Source: Magnetococcus sp. PR-3
GTDB lineage: Bacteria; Pseudomonadota; Magnetococcia; Magnetococcales; Magnetococcaceae
Length of the DNA stretch: 64,000 bases
Assembly: GCF_036689865.1 (NCBI RefSeq)
Contig: NZ_JBAHUQ010000019.1
Location: forward strand, 48,083 to 112,082
Reading direction: 5' to 3'
Position 1 is the stretch's first letter, and each line of letters opens with the position of its first letter. Both the position numbers and the translations under genes were made by a program. Positions 62,967 to 64,000 of the stretch are shown piece by piece. A model generated the notes under the pieces. That model saw only the letters and a list, made by a program, of their open reading frames with translations, had not been told where the DNA came from and made no database searches.

Positions 62967-64000
62967 ATGGCTGAAGATACTGGCAACGAAACTCCCAAGG
63001 TACAAGAAGCTGCTGATGACGGCGAAGAGGCGCGACAGAATCTGGATGACATGACCGTCCTCCAGAATGATGACAATGTTGACCTTTCTGCCGAACAGCA
63101 ACAAGGCCAGGATGGTAACCGCAACCAAGCGGAAGATCTTCAAGGCATGTCGGCCATCCAAATGGGCAGCCGGATTATGCCCGACGAAGCCATCACAGAA
63201 GATTCCGAAATAGGCGCGGTAGAGACAGGCGGGTCTGAGGTAGAGTCCTCCGACAACGAAGCTCCGACCCAAGGTGAGTCTGAAGAGGCCGGTGAAGAGG
63301 ACAGTAATGGAGATGATTTCTCCATTGAACCCCCTGTTGCTGGTGTTGAATCCCAGGCCGGGTTGCAGTTCAACCTGCCCGAGACCGAGACCGTCGATAG
63401 CGAAGCCGACCCCGCTGAAGCCGCTGCCCCTGATACCGATCTGCCGACCCCCACCACGGCAGATCCTGGCCCAGCTACAGCGGAAACAGCCGCCGTTGTA
63501 GAAGAGACCGAGGAAGAGGAAGAAGAGGAGACCGAGGAAGAGGAAGAAGAGGAGGATGAAGAGACGCCCGTTGATGACACACCTCTGGCCGACGGTATCT
63601 CCATCGGTGCTGAAGATGTTTCCGGTGATGAAGACTCCGGCATTGCTCTAAACCTGGATATCACCCAAAGTGATAGCGGCGAGCAACTGACCGTGACCAT
63701 TGGTAATGTACCCGATGGCGCGAGCCTTCAATCGGATTCAGCCGACACCTTTAAGCAGGAAAATCCTGATGAGCCCCATCCCATTATTGATAATGAGGAC
63801 GGCACCTGGACCATCAATGGTGATTTTGCCAACGATGTCATCCTCACCCCCCCTGATGACTCTAATGATGACTTCACCCTAGACATCACCGCCACCACCA
63901 CCGAGACCGCCTCTGGGTTGAGCAATACCATCACCGCTGAAGTGAATGTCGATGTACACGGTGTGGCCGATGAGGTGGTCTTTACCGAAGGTTCAGCCTC
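62967..64000 (+). CDS. N-terminus of a large acidic VCBS/cadherin-type secreted adhesin (3' end outside window)
   Basis: An ATG at 62967 with AGGAG ten bases upstream opens a frame that runs off the window after 344 codons. The first 215 residues are extremely acidic and low in hydrophobic residues, with Glu runs at about 178-195. From about residue 215, ISIGAEDVSGDEDSGIALNL and LTVTIGNVPDGASLQS, with ENPDEPHPIIDNEDGTWTIN, have the EDSGIALNLDI/NVPDGASL pattern of repeat domains in giant RTX/VCBS adhesins. There is no Sec signal peptide, which fits type I export. It directly follows the ABC-ABC-HlyD operon, so it is the probable substrate. Total length and any C-terminal RTX signal lie outside the window. 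Confidence 0.82.
   Translation, partial: MAEDTGNETPKVQEAADDGEEARQNLDDMTVLQNDDNVDLSAEQQQGQDGNRNQAEDLQGMSAIQMGSRIMPDEAITEDSEIGAVETGGSEVESSDNEAPTQGESEEAGEEDSNGDDFSIEPPVAGVESQAGLQFNLPETETVDSEADPAEAAAPDTDLPTPTTADPGPATAETAAVVEETEEEEEEETEEEEEEEDEETPVDDTPLADGISIGAEDVSGDEDSGIALNLDITQSDSGEQLTVTIGNVPDGASLQSDSADTFKQENPDEPHPIIDNEDGTWTINGDFANDVILTPPDDSNDDFTLDITATTTETASGLSNTITAEVNVDVHGVADEVVFTEGSA

Noticed and set aside
63140..63700. 186-codon Ser-rich minus-strand frame
   Set aside because: Mirror of the acidic Glu/Asp codons of the adhesin; a long Ser run and no ribosome-binding site.

Overview
The window is a chromosomal segment of a Gram-negative proteobacterium. Supporting evidence is an lpxC gene, meso-DAP-type MurE, outer-membrane export parts, a class-A RNase P RNA and an alphaproteobacterial-style NtrX without the GAFTGA loop. 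Base composition is balanced to moderately GC-rich. The mix of alpha- and gamma-like features, many two-component and c-di-GMP genes, a ferric-iron ABC importer and the start of what looks like a giant acidic VCBS/RTX-type adhesin make me think of Magnetococcales (Magnetococcus marinus-like). That is recall-based inference and is not proven by the sequence.

Layout. (1) 1-11 kb is a sensory/accessory region: a truncated HD-GYP gene, a LysR / cytochrome b561 / YceI cluster, a MocR regulator with a direct-repeat operator and a small divergent ORF, then two tandem paralogous 7TMR-DISM histidine kinases, a CPXCG zinc-ribbon-like protein and a 34-residue membrane peptide. (2) 11.4-31.3 kb holds rnpB followed by a complete division and cell wall (dcw) cluster: rsmH-ftsL-ftsI-murE-murF-mraY-murD-ftsW-murG-murC-murB-ddl-ftsQ-ftsA-ftsZ, then lpxC. 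mraZ is not at its usual place. (3) 31.3-35.7 kb is a translationally coupled DUF4390-ntrY-ntrX operon ending in a clear terminator. (4) 35.8-43.4 kb carries a ferric-iron ABC importer with paired Fur-like operators, gpsA and hemC/hemD. (5) 43.4-50 kb is a signalling block: bacteriohemerythrin, PAS hybrid kinase, a coupled PhnD-like binding protein plus PAS/GAF/GGDEF cyclase, and a DUF924 protein. (6) 50.6-64 kb is a type I secretion locus: a TolC-like lipoprotein, two different half-size ABC transporters, an HlyD-type adaptor, and the beginning of the probable substrate. A small Cys protein and an Hrq1/MrfA-like helicase are inserted between the TolC-like gene and the rest.

The most unusual signal is the kinase pair at 6.5-10.6 kb. 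The first protein keeps the phospho-acceptor histidine but has lost the N and G2 boxes of its ATPase domain. The second keeps an intact ATPase domain but has Gln where the histidine should be. The two genes are one base apart, so they look like complementary halves of one obligate heteromeric kinase. A second asymmetry is in the secretion locus: the first ABC protein has a degenerate signature motif and H-loop and carries a roughly 290-residue Pro/Ala-repeat, charged-helix and Arg-rich tail, while the secreted substrate starts with a very acidic region.
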